Source: Geothrix sp. (GTDB taxonomy: Bacteria > Acidobacteriota > Holophagae > Holophagales > Holophagaceae). Taken from it: a DNA stretch of 5,034 nt. The stretch is from the NCBI GenBank assembly GCA_023701165.1, contig JAMPXL010000124.1, positions 1 to 5,034 of the forward strand, given 5' to 3'. A program made the translations under genes and the position numbers. How positions within the stretch are numbered: position 1 is the first letter of the stretch; every line of letters starts with the position of its first letter. Of the stretch, positions 1 to 5,034 are shown in pieces. The notes under the pieces were generated by a model. It saw nothing but the letters and a program-made list of their open reading frames with translations. It did no database searches and was not told where the DNA came from.

Positions 1-1
1 C

Positions 2-1081
2 GCCATGGCGCCTCCCGGCCTCCCTCTCCTGCGGGGCGAGGGAGCCAGCCTCCGGTGGCGTTTCCCCCGGCTCCGTCCGGTTCCGGTGGAGGTGTCATGG
101 CAGCCCTCGGACACCGCGGCGGAAGAGCCCCGGCTCTCCGCGCGAAGGCTCGAGCACCTGCTCCACCTCGGCCCCGGGCAGGCGGTCGCCCAGCGGGCGA
201 GCCTTCGTCTGGCCCCGGGCATCCTCCCCGCGCCGGAGCTGGCCCGGGCCCTAGAGCGGGCCCTGCGGAGCTTCCGCTACACGCTGGACAATCCCTCTGG
301 CCGCGCGGCCCATCCCCTGGAGGACTTTCTGGAGCGCACCCAGGCCGGCCACTGCGAGTATTTCGCGTCGGCCATGGCCCAGATGCTGCGAGTCCGGGGC
401 GTCCCTGCCCGCGTGGTGATCGGCTACCGGCTCGGCCCCTGGATTCCCGAGGGGGGCTATTTCCGCGTGAGCCAGGACCAGGCCCACAGCTGGGTGGAGT
501 ACTGGCACGAGGGCCAGTGGCGGTGGGCAGATCCCACGCCAGCCGCGGCGGCCGGACCGGGCGGAGGCCTGGCGTCCCTGGATGTCCTGACGCGCTGGCT
601 GGACGCCCTGCGCTACCAGTGGGACCGCCAGGTGGTGCGCTTCTCCAGCCAGGATCAGCTGGCCGGGCTCTCATGGATCCAGGCCCGGTTCCAGGATTGG
701 GAGTGGCGCTGGAAGGCCCCTCCCCCGGGCCTGTCCTGGGGCTTAAGCCTGCTGGCCGCCGCCTGGGTGGCCTGGCGCACTCGCCCCCTCTGGCGTCCCG
801 AGCCCGAGGGCCCCGGCCGCATCCCCGCGCTGCGGCCCTTGCTGGCCCGGACCCGGCGCATGGCCGCCCCCGCGGCCGGCGAGACCGCCCGCGCCTGGCT
901 GCTGCGCCTGGCGGTCCTCCGGCCCGAGCGGGCGCCCTTCCTGGTGGAGCTGGCGGACCTGGTGGATGCCGAAGCCTATGGCAACCGGAACGGAACAGCC
1001 TCCGCCCTGGCAAGGGCGGAGGCTGCGGCCTGGCGGAACTGGAAGCCTTCTACTTCGCGAACTTCTCGAAGGCCTTCATGA
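2..1081 (+). CDS. TgpA-like transglutaminase-fold membrane protein, C-terminal part (5' truncated by window edge)
   Basis: The reading frame is open to the left edge, so the ATG at 5 is probably internal; residues here are counted from it. The core is a papain-like transglutaminase domain at about 75-182 with the full triad visible: Cys117 in GHCEYFASAMAQML, His161 in AHSWVEYW and Asp176 in WADPTP. The GVPARVVIGYR block between them is typical of bacterial TgpA (DUF3488/transglutaminase) proteins. A short hydrophobic stretch at about 242-257 would be the last membrane pass, and the region after it to about 326 (ending ELADLVDAEAYGN) resembles DUF4129. In that family the N-terminal half carries several membrane helices, which would lie off-window, and the transglutaminase domain faces the periplasm. 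The physiological substrate of such proteins is poorly defined; TgpA is essential in Pseudomonas aeruginosa. Family members often follow MoxR ATPase and DUF58 genes, which cannot be checked here. The last codons overlap the convergent slipin gene. Confidence 0.88.
   Translation, partial: AMAPPGLPLLRGEGASLRWRFPRLRPVPVEVSWQPSDTAAEEPRLSARRLEHLLHLGPGQAVAQRASLRLAPGILPAPELARALERALRSFRYTLDNPSGRAAHPLEDFLERTQAGHCEYFASAMAQMLRVRGVPARVVIGYRLGPWIPEGGYFRVSQDQAHSWVEYWHEGQWRWADPTPAAAAGPGGGLASLDVLTRWLDALRYQWDRQVVRFSSQDQLAGLSWIQARFQDWEWRWKAPPPGLSWGLSLLAAAWVAWRTRPLWRPEPEGPGRIPALRPLLARTRRMAAPAAGETARAWLLRLAVLRPERAPFLVELADLVDAEAYGNRNGTASALARAEAAAWRNWKPSTSRTSRRPS
996..1025 (-). terminator. Perfect 12-bp hairpin, candidate terminator of the slipin transcript
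   Basis: CAGCCTCCGCCC (996-1007) and GGGCGGAGGCTG (1014-1025) are exact reverse complements around a 6-nt loop. On the - strand the hairpin begins 24 nt after the slipin stop codon, where a terminator is expected. The bases after it there read TTCCGTTCCGGTT, T-enriched but with no uninterrupted U-tract; on the + strand nothing T-rich follows. It lies inside the coding sequence of the TgpA-like gene, encoding T331-A340. It could be a GC-rich intrinsic or Rho-assisted terminator, a 3'-end-stabilising stem, or a coincidence of Ala/Arg codons. Confidence 0.4.
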
Positions 1082-1820
1082 GCTCGATGGGCAGCGGGAA
1101 GACGATGGTGCTGTTCTTCTCCGTGGCGATCTCGGCGAGGGTCTGCAGGTAGCGCATCTGGATGGCCGTGGGGTTCGCGCTGATGGTGTTGGCGGCCTCC
1201 AGCAGCTGGTGGCTGGCCATCAGCTCGCCTTCGGCGGCGATGATCTTCGCCCGCTTCTCACGCTCGGCCTCGGCCTGCTTGCCCATGGCGCGCTGGATCT
1301 GCTCAGGCAGGTCCACGCTCTTCAGCTCCACGCTGGTGACTTCGATGCCCCAGGGTTCGGTGGAGCGGTCGATGATCTCGCGCAGGCGCTGGCTCAGCTT
1401 CTCCCGGTCCGCCAGCAGCTCGTCCAGCGTGACCTCGCCGAGGATGCTGCGCAGCGTGGTCTGGGCCATCTGGCTGGTGGCGTAGTAGTAGTTCTCCACG
1501 CCGACGATGGCGGCCGTGGGATCGAGCACCTTGAAGTAGACGACGGCGCTCACCTTCAGGCTCACGTTGTCGCGGGTGATGATGTCCTGGCTGGGCACGT
1601 CCATCACCACCGTCCGCAGGCTCACGGTGACGGAGGTCTGGAAGGGCCGCCACACGAAGCAGAGGCCGGGGCCCGTGGGCTTGTCCTGCACTTTGCCCAG
1701 GGTGAAGATCACCAGCCGCTCATACTCGTTCACCACCTTGAGGCAGGAGAGCAGGTAGACCACCAGGAAGATCGCGACGGGGCCGAAGCAGCCGAAGGAT
1801 GTGGCGAACAGGTCAGGCAT
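1050..1820 (-). CDS. Slipin / stomatin-like SPFH (Band 7) membrane protein
   Basis: This 256-residue protein has one hydrophobic segment at about 9-28 (FGPVAIFLVVYLLSCL), followed directly by the conserved entry to the SPFH domain, VVNEYERLVIFTLGK. The domain continues through GPGLCFVWRPF, the VSLRTVVMDVPSQDIITRDNV block (about 66-86), VSAVVYFKVLDP, and ATSQMAQTTLRSILGEVTL (114-132). A charged helix at about 172-200 (QAEAEREKRAKIIAAEGE) is the coiled-coil typical of the family, and the end (NSTIVFPLPIEL, 236-247) is the usual slipin C-terminal motif. Length is normal for a bacterial slipin. Such proteins oligomerise on the inner membrane and are linked to membrane microdomains and quality control; the exact role here is unknown. 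The ATG start is backed by a strong Shine-Dalgarno. The gene lies 41 bp downstream of the metallo-hydrolase on the same strand, so co-transcription is likely. No NfeD gene, the common slipin partner, is visible. Its TAG stop lies inside the convergent TgpA-like gene. Confidence 0.93.
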   Translation of the reverse strand: MPDLFATSFGCFGPVAIFLVVYLLSCLKVVNEYERLVIFTLGKVQDKPTGPGLCFVWRPFQTSVTVSLRTVVMDVPSQDIITRDNVSLKVSAVVYFKVLDPTAAIVGVENYYYATSQMAQTTLRSILGEVTLDELLADREKLSQRLREIIDRSTEPWGIEVTSVELKSVDLPEQIQRAMGKQAEAEREKRAKIIAAEGELMASHQLLEAANTISANPTAIQMRYLQTLAEIATEKNSTIVFPLPIELMKAFEKFAK

Positions 1821-1825
1821 TGAGG

Positions 1826-1831
1826 ACCTCC
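1826..1831 (-). promoter_or_regulatory. Strong Shine-Dalgarno for the slipin gene
   Basis: GGAGGT on the - strand sits 5 nt before the ATG at 1820, which fixes the slipin start. It is much stronger than anything in front of the metallo-hydrolase or uvrC, which suggests that slipin is translated independently even if it shares the hydrolase transcript. Confidence 0.8.
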
Positions 1832-1861
1832 GGGGGATGATGGCCCCAGTCTACGCCGGTC

Positions 1862-2485
1862 CTACGCCTTCACGAATGGATTGGTGGCCGCTTCTTCACC
1901 GAGGGTGGTGGCGGGGCCGTGTCCCGGGATCACGAGCGTGGCGCCGTCCAGCACATAGAGTTCCCGGCGGATGCTCTGCTCCAGGGCCTCCCAGCTGCCG
2001 CCCCAAAGATCGGTGCGCCCCACGCCGCCCCGGAAGAGCGTGTCCCCCGCCAGCAGCACCTGGCCCTGGGCGAAGGCACCGTGGAAACAGCAGGAACCCG
2101 GCGTATGGCCCGGCGTGTGGAGGGTGGCGAGGTCCAGGTGGCGGTCTCCGGCGTTCAGGGCCGCCATCTCGGGCTGGGGGATGGCGGGCATCCCGAACCG
2201 GCCCGTCTGCTGGGGCAGCGCCTCGATGAGGAAGGTGTCGTCTCCATGCAGGTGGGCGGGGCACTGCCAGAGGTCCTGCAGTTCGCGGGTGGCGCCCACG
2301 TGGTCGAAGTGGGCGTGGGTATGCAGCAGGGCCGTCACCTTGAAGCCCAGGGCCTCCACCCGCTTGCGGATCTTCGCCCCCTCGCCCCCGGGATCCACCA
2401 CCACCCCCTGGCCCGTGGCGGGATCCCACAGCAGGGAACAGTTGCAGCCCAGCGGGCCCACGGGGAAGGTCTCGAGGTTCAGCAT
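1862..2485 (-). CDS. YcbL/glyoxalase II-like MBL-fold metallo-hydrolase
   Basis: Taking the ATG at 2485 gives 207 residues. The metal-binding set of a metallo-beta-lactamase-fold hydrolase is complete: the HxHxDH motif THAHFDH (His57, His59, Asp61, His62), His127 in TPGHTPGS, Asp148 in LLAGDTLF and His189 in PGHGP. The stretch FRGGVGRTDLWGG (151-163) and the ending TNPFVKA match the short YcbL-type glyoxalase II-like branch, which lacks the C-terminal helical substrate-binding domain of full GloB. The likely reaction is hydrolysis of a thioester such as S-lactoylglutathione in the cytoplasm, using two metal ions, but these short enzymes vary in substrate and this is inference from family. An in-frame TTG at 2500 would add five residues (MGQWG); I prefer the ATG because MLNLETFPVGPLGCNC begins as the family does. 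Neither start has a well-placed Shine-Dalgarno. It is first of a probable two-gene unit with slipin and divergent from uvrC. Confidence 0.9.
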   Translation of the reverse strand: MLNLETFPVGPLGCNCSLLWDPATGQGVVVDPGGEGAKIRKRVEALGFKVTALLHTHAHFDHVGATRELQDLWQCPAHLHGDDTFLIEALPQQTGRFGMPAIPQPEMAALNAGDRHLDLATLHTPGHTPGSCCFHGAFAQGQVLLAGDTLFRGGVGRTDLWGGSWEALEQSIRRELYVLDGATLVIPGHGPATTLGEEAATNPFVKA

Positions 2486-2520
2486 CCCCCATTGTCCCAA
2501 ATCCCGGCCGCGCCGATAGC

Positions 2521-2526
2521 TACACT
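2521..2526 (+). promoter_or_regulatory. Candidate -10 element of uvrC (possible leaderless start)
   Basis: TACACT fits the TAnnnT form of a -10 box. It ends 6 nt before the uvrC GTG, so transcription would begin at or next to the start codon. No Shine-Dalgarno-like purine run lies in 2505-2532, which agrees with a leaderless message. No good -35 is present at 16-18 nt spacing; the nearest candidate, TTGTCC at 2492-2497, is 23 nt away. The call rests on a short motif and is tentative. Confidence 0.3.
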
Positions 2527-2532
2527 TGACCG

Positions 2533-4344
2533 GTGGCCGCCGTCCGAACCAACCTCGACAAGTCCCCCGCCCTGAAGCGCAAGCTGGCGGACCTGCCCAC
2601 GCGCCCGGGCTGCTACCTCTACCGCGACGAAGGCGGCAACCTGCTCTACGTGGGCAAGGCCAAGGTGCTGCGTAACCGCGTGAAGTCCTACTTCCAGCAG
2701 AAGCGCCTGGATGCCAAGACGCGGCGCCTGGTGGCCCGCATCTGGGACGTGGAGCTCATCGTCTGTGAAACCGAACTTGAGGCCCTCATCCTCGAGAACA
2801 ACCTGATCAAGGAGCATCTGCCGCCCTTCAACATCCTGCTGCGGGACGACAAGAGCTACCCCTACGTGAAGCTCACCTGGAAGGAGGCCTTCCCCAAAGC
2901 CTATGTGACGCGCAAGGTGCGCAAGGACGGCAGCCTGTACTTCGGGCCCTTCTTCCCTGCGAGCACGGCCTACCGCACCGTGGAGCTGGTCTACCGGTTC
3001 TTCCAGATCCGCGACTGCGACATCGAGATCGACGGCAAGCGGGGCCGGGCCTGCATGAAGTATCAGCTGCACCGCTGCACGGCCCCCTGCATCGCTGCCG
3101 TGGACCAGGAGGCCTACCGGGAGCAGGCGAAGGAGGCCCGCCTCTTCCTGGAGGGCAAGCGGGACGAATTGAAGGCCCGGCTGGAGGCCGCCATGTGGAA
3201 GGCCGCCGAGGCCGCCGCCTTCGAGCAGGCCGCCCAGCACCGGGACGCCCTCCAGCAGGTGGACGCCTGGTTCACGCGCCAGAAGGCCGCCAGCGCGGAC
3301 CTCGACGATACCGATGTCTACGGCAGCGCGGTGCTGGACGGCCAGGCCTGCGTGCACCGGCTGCTGCTGCGGGAGGGCCGCATGGTGGGCCGCCAGGAGT
3401 ACCTGCTCGACGAGGTGGAGGCCTTCGATGGCGCCGTGCTGGCCCAGGTGCTCCAGCGCGTGTACAGCGCCGATCCGGCCCCCGCGAAGATCCTTGCGGA
3501 AGTCGAGCCCGAGGATGGCGACCTGCTCCGTGACTGGCTGTCCGATCTCCGGGGCACCAAGGTCCGCATCCTCACCCCGCAGAAGGGGGAGAAGGTCGAT
3601 CTGCTGGCCATGGCCCAGGAGAACGCGCGGCTGGCCCTGGAGCGCAAGTTCGAACCGGCGCGTCTGAACGAGGCCGTGCTGGAAGGGCTCCAGGCCTTCC
3701 TGGGCCTCAGCCACCTGCCCCGGCGGCTGGAGTGCTTCGACATCAGCCACGGCCAGGGCCGCGAGGTGGTGGCCAGCTGCGTGGTCTTCAGCGACGGCGT
3801 GCCCGACAAGGCCCGCTACCGGCGCTTCAAGATGACCAACGAACAGAACGATGACTTCGCCAACATGCACGAAGCGGTGACGCGCCGCTACAAGCGCATG
3901 AAAGACGAAGGGCAGGCGTTCCCGGATCTGGTGCTCATCGATGGCGGGCTCGGCCAGCTGCATGCGGCCGAGCAGGCGCTGAAGGAACTCGGGCTCGAAC
4001 AGCTCGAACTCGCCAGCCTGGCCAAAAAGGAGGAGCTGGTGTTCCGGCCCGGGTCCAGCGAGGCCCACCGCATCCCGAAATCCTCGCCCGTGCTGCAGCT
4101 GCTCCAGCGCATCCGGGACGAGGCCCACCGCTTCGCCATCACCTACCACCGGGCCCTGCGGGCCAAGCGGACCCTCCAGACGGAACTGACTCAGATTCCC
4201 GGCATCGGCCCCGCCACCGCGAAGAAACTGCTCCAGGCTTTCGGCAGCGCGGCCCGGGTGAGGGAAGCGGAGGAGGCGGCTCTGGTCGAGGCCATCGGCC
4301 GGTCTGGCGCCGGGAAGGTCCTGGCCTGGCGGCGTTCCAGCTGA
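2533..4344 (+). CDS. uvrC: UvrABC system protein C (excision nuclease subunit)
   Basis: This 603-residue protein is full length for UvrC, which joins the UvrB-DNA complex at a lesion and cuts both sides of the damaged strand in nucleotide excision repair. The N-terminal GIY-YIG nuclease (about 20-100, 3' incision) shows PGCYLYRD, LLYVGKAKVLRNRVKSYF and ETELEALILENNLIK, with Glu88 the probable metal-binding glutamate. Cysteines 162, 174, 182 and 186 follow, spaced like the reported Fe-S ligands of E. coli UvrC. A UVR motif (about 205-240, FLEGKRDEL...FEQAAQHRDAL) should contact UvrB. The RNase H-like nuclease (5' incision) shows CFDISHGQG (Asp403), NDDFANMHEAV (Asp440/441), LVLIDGGLGQLHAA (Asp470) and RDEAHRFA (His532). 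A helix-hairpin-helix region at 551-600 (IPGIGPATAKKLL) binds DNA. All expected catalytic residues are present. The start is GTG without a Shine-Dalgarno; the upstream TTG at 2526 is out of frame. It is divergent from the hydrolase and ends 2 bp before the convergent Sel1 gene. Confidence 0.98.
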   Translation: MAAVRTNLDKSPALKRKLADLPTRPGCYLYRDEGGNLLYVGKAKVLRNRVKSYFQQKRLDAKTRRLVARIWDVELIVCETELEALILENNLIKEHLPPFNILLRDDKSYPYVKLTWKEAFPKAYVTRKVRKDGSLYFGPFFPASTAYRTVELVYRFFQIRDCDIEIDGKRGRACMKYQLHRCTAPCIAAVDQEAYREQAKEARLFLEGKRDELKARLEAAMWKAAEAAAFEQAAQHRDALQQVDAWFTRQKAASADLDDTDVYGSAVLDGQACVHRLLLREGRMVGRQEYLLDEVEAFDGAVLAQVLQRVYSADPAPAKILAEVEPEDGDLLRDWLSDLRGTKVRILTPQKGEKVDLLAMAQENARLALERKFEPARLNEAVLEGLQAFLGLSHLPRRLECFDISHGQGREVVASCVVFSDGVPDKARYRRFKMTNEQNDDFANMHEAVTRRYKRMKDEGQAFPDLVLIDGGLGQLHAAEQALKELGLEQLELASLAKKEELVFRPGSSEAHRIPKSSPVLQLLQRIRDEAHRFAITYHRALRAKRTLQTELTQIPGIGPATAKKLLQAFGSAARVREAEEAALVEAIGRSGAGKVLAWRRSS

Positions 4345-4346
4345 AG

Positions 4347-4847
4347 CTATTGAACAGCTGCGCCCAGTTTTTCCAGCTCGGACCGGGCCGCGTCACTGCC
4401 GTGCTCGGCCGCCTTCCGGTACCAGTAGAGGCCTTTTTCGCGATCCTGCGGAACATTCAGACCGTAGTAGTACATCACCCCCAGCATGCGCATGGCATGG
4501 GCGTCGCCGGCCTTGGCCTGCTCCAGGTAGGTCTGGGCGCCGGGGGCCACCGCCTCGGGCGCTGAGGCCGGCGCCACGGAGGGCCGGGCCGCAGGGCCCC
4601 GGGTGAACAGCAGGTAGGCCCCGCCCCCCAGCAGGATGGCTCCGCCGAAGGCCAGCGTCAGCTTCCACCGGCCCGGCCGGGAGGCCTTGGCGGGGAGAGG
4701 CGGCATCTGGGTCTGGCCGGCGGTGCCTGCCGGAAGGGAGAGCTTCTGGGTCCGGATGGGGGGCTCCCCCGTCACCGGAAGGACCAGGCGCTGGGTCTGG
4801 TCGGGGGCGTCTTCATGGCCTGGATGTGGTGCTTCGGGTTCACTCAT
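4347..4847 (-). CDS. Single-pass membrane protein with one Sel1 repeat and N-terminal TQ repeats
   Basis: The 166-residue protein has three parts. Residues 1-60 are acidic then proline-rich and probably disordered, carrying three related segments: TQRLVLP (18-24), TQKLSLP (33-39) and TQMPPLP (46-52). Residues 61-81 (WKLTLAFGGAILLGGGAYLLF) are a clear membrane helix; the basic KASRPGRWK before it suggests the N-terminus is cytoplasmic and the C-terminus periplasmic. After an Ala/Pro linker (83-104) comes one complete 36-residue Sel1 repeat at 116-151 (LGVMYYYG, VPQD and YWYRKAAEHG are diagnostic), flanked by partial ones (TYLEQAKAGD before, DAARSELEKLG after). Sel1 repeats are TPR-like helical pairs that mediate protein contacts; the partner is unknown. 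The ATG is preceded by GAGGGGG. It lies 51 bp downstream of another - strand membrane-protein gene and may share its transcript. Specific function is not recognised. Confidence 0.85.
   Translation of the reverse strand: MSEPEAPHPGHEDAPDQTQRLVLPVTGEPPIRTQKLSLPAGTAGQTQMPPLPAKASRPGRWKLTLAFGGAILLGGGAYLLFTRGPAARPSVAPASAPEAVAPGAQTYLEQAKAGDAHAMRMLGVMYYYGLNVPQDREKGLYWYRKAAEHGSDAARSELEKLGAAVQ
4691..4800 (-). repeat. Three-copy degenerate tandem repeat encoding the TQ segments
   Basis: The + strand core CTGGGTCTGG occurs at 4707-4716 and 4791-4800, with the one-mismatch copy CTGGGTCCGG at 4746-4755. Spacings are 39 and 45 nt, so the reading frame is kept. The two right-hand copies extend leftward to a shared CCGGAAGG (4730-4737 and 4775-4782), giving 19 matches over 26 bp. 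On the coding strand these are the (Q/R)TQ and LP segments of the Sel1-repeat protein. Conservation in both DNA and protein suggests in-frame duplication, though Pro/Gln codon preference could contribute. Confidence 0.5.
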
Positions 4848-4851
4848 GGGG

Positions 4852-4858
4852 CCCCCTC
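4852..4858 (-). promoter_or_regulatory. Shine-Dalgarno of the Sel1-repeat gene
   Basis: GAGGGGG on the - strand lies 4 nt before the ATG at 4847. It supports that start and independent translation after the upstream membrane-protein gene. No convincing promoter is visible in the 51-bp gap 4848-4898. Confidence 0.6.
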
Positions 4859-4898
4859 GGGGTCACGGCCGGAAACACCAAGGATAGCGCCAGGACAG

Positions 4899-5034
4899 TC
4901 ATGGAGCCTCCGCGGCAGCCGGTTCCGCCGCCCTCATCCATTGGTCCAGCCGGGGCCTGAGCACCAGGAAGAGGAGGGGGGCGAGGATCACGAACCCGGC
5001 CACATGCCGGCCCGCGTGCTTTCCCACCAGGATC
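4899..5034 (-). CDS. C-terminal end of an integral membrane protein (truncated by window edge)
   Basis: Reading the - strand from 5033 gives 44 codons open to the window edge and ending in TGA at 4899-4901. They contain a hydrophobic helix (HVAGFVILAPLLFLVL, about fragment residues 10-25) followed by a cytoplasmic-type tail RPRLDQWMRAAEPAAAEAP. A last transmembrane helix running into a Pro-x-Leu-x-x-x-Met tail recalls the C-terminus of major facilitator transporters, for example of the peptide-transporting POT family, but 44 residues are too few to assign a family. That it is real is supported by the clean hydrophobic-then-charged pattern, strand agreement with the Sel1 gene and the short gap between them. 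The start and most of the gene lie beyond the window. Confidence 0.6.
   Translation of the reverse strand, partial: ILVGKHAGRHVAGFVILAPLLFLVLRPRLDQWMRAAEPAAAEAP

Noticed and set aside
5..7. ATG at 5 as the true start of the TgpA-like gene
   Set aside because: The frame is open to the window edge, and a protein starting here would lack the N-terminal membrane helices normal for the family, so the gene more likely begins off-window.
55..1152. 365-codon + strand frame overlapping the TgpA-like gene
   Set aside because: The translation is Pro/Gly/Arg/Ala-rich, typical of a frame-shifted read of GC-rich DNA. The alternative frame carries an intact Cys-His-Asp transglutaminase core.
966..1823. 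285-codon + strand frame opposite slipin
   Set aside because: Again a register-matched shadow of a conserved gene, rich in His, Asp and Gly with no domain signature; slipin on the other strand is unmistakable and has a strong Shine-Dalgarno.
2486..2500. TTG at 2500 as start of the metallo-hydrolase
   Set aside because: It adds only MGQWG, has no better Shine-Dalgarno, and the family normally starts at the level of MLNLETFPVG. It is kept as an alternative but not chosen.
1919..2575. 218-codon + strand frame opposite the metallo-hydrolase
   Set aside because: It overlaps the full conserved hydrolase and runs into uvrC, and shows no motif of its own.
2479..4149. 556-codon open frame on the - strand opposite uvrC
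   Set aside because: It is in codon register with uvrC, so its stops would require TTA, CTA or TCA codons in uvrC, which GC-rich genes rarely use. The translation is His/Leu/Ala/Gly-rich with no recognisable motif, while uvrC has every expected domain.
4338..4372. Possible terminator after uvrC: CAGCTG at 4338-4343 and 4355-4360, then TTTTT at 4368-4372
   Set aside because: The stem would be only 6 bp with an 11-nt loop, it includes the uvrC stop region, and the T-run lies 7 nt beyond the stem. This is too weak to call.

Overview
This window comes from a GC-rich bacterial chromosome (about two-thirds G+C by eye, with strong G/C preference at third codon positions). The gene content is generic and does not fix a lineage. 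My weak guess is an Acidobacteriota/Holophagae-like or other high-GC Gram-negative organism, based only on overall protein feel. There is no tRNA, rRNA, CRISPR array, insertion sequence or other sign of a mobile element.

Layout: (1) on the + strand from the left edge, the C-terminal part of a TgpA-like membrane-anchored transglutaminase-fold protein; (2) on the - strand, a probable two-gene unit of a YcbL/glyoxalase II-like metallo-hydrolase followed by a slipin (stomatin/SPFH family) membrane protein; (3) on the + strand, a full-length uvrC, the nucleotide excision repair incision nuclease; (4) on the - strand, a small single-pass membrane protein with one Sel1 repeat and three TQ-containing N-terminal repeats; (5) at the right edge, the last 44 codons of another - strand membrane protein that lies outside the computed ORFs because it runs off the window. 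No stretch over 300 bases lacks a gene.

The genes alternate in strand. That gives two tight convergent junctions (a 32-bp overlap at 1050-1081 and a 2-bp gap at 4345-4346) and one 47-bp divergent region (2486-2532) that must carry start signals for both the hydrolase/slipin unit and uvrC. The genes are not an obvious functional pathway: envelope housekeeping (transglutaminase-like protein, slipin), a small thioester-hydrolase-like enzyme, DNA repair and a Sel1 protein. I did not find a convincing undescribed system. The points most worth checking are a perfect 12-bp hairpin inside the 3' end of the transglutaminase gene that may terminate the slipin transcript, a possible leaderless start of uvrC, a slipin gene lacking its usual NfeD partner, and the TQ repeats of the Sel1 protein.
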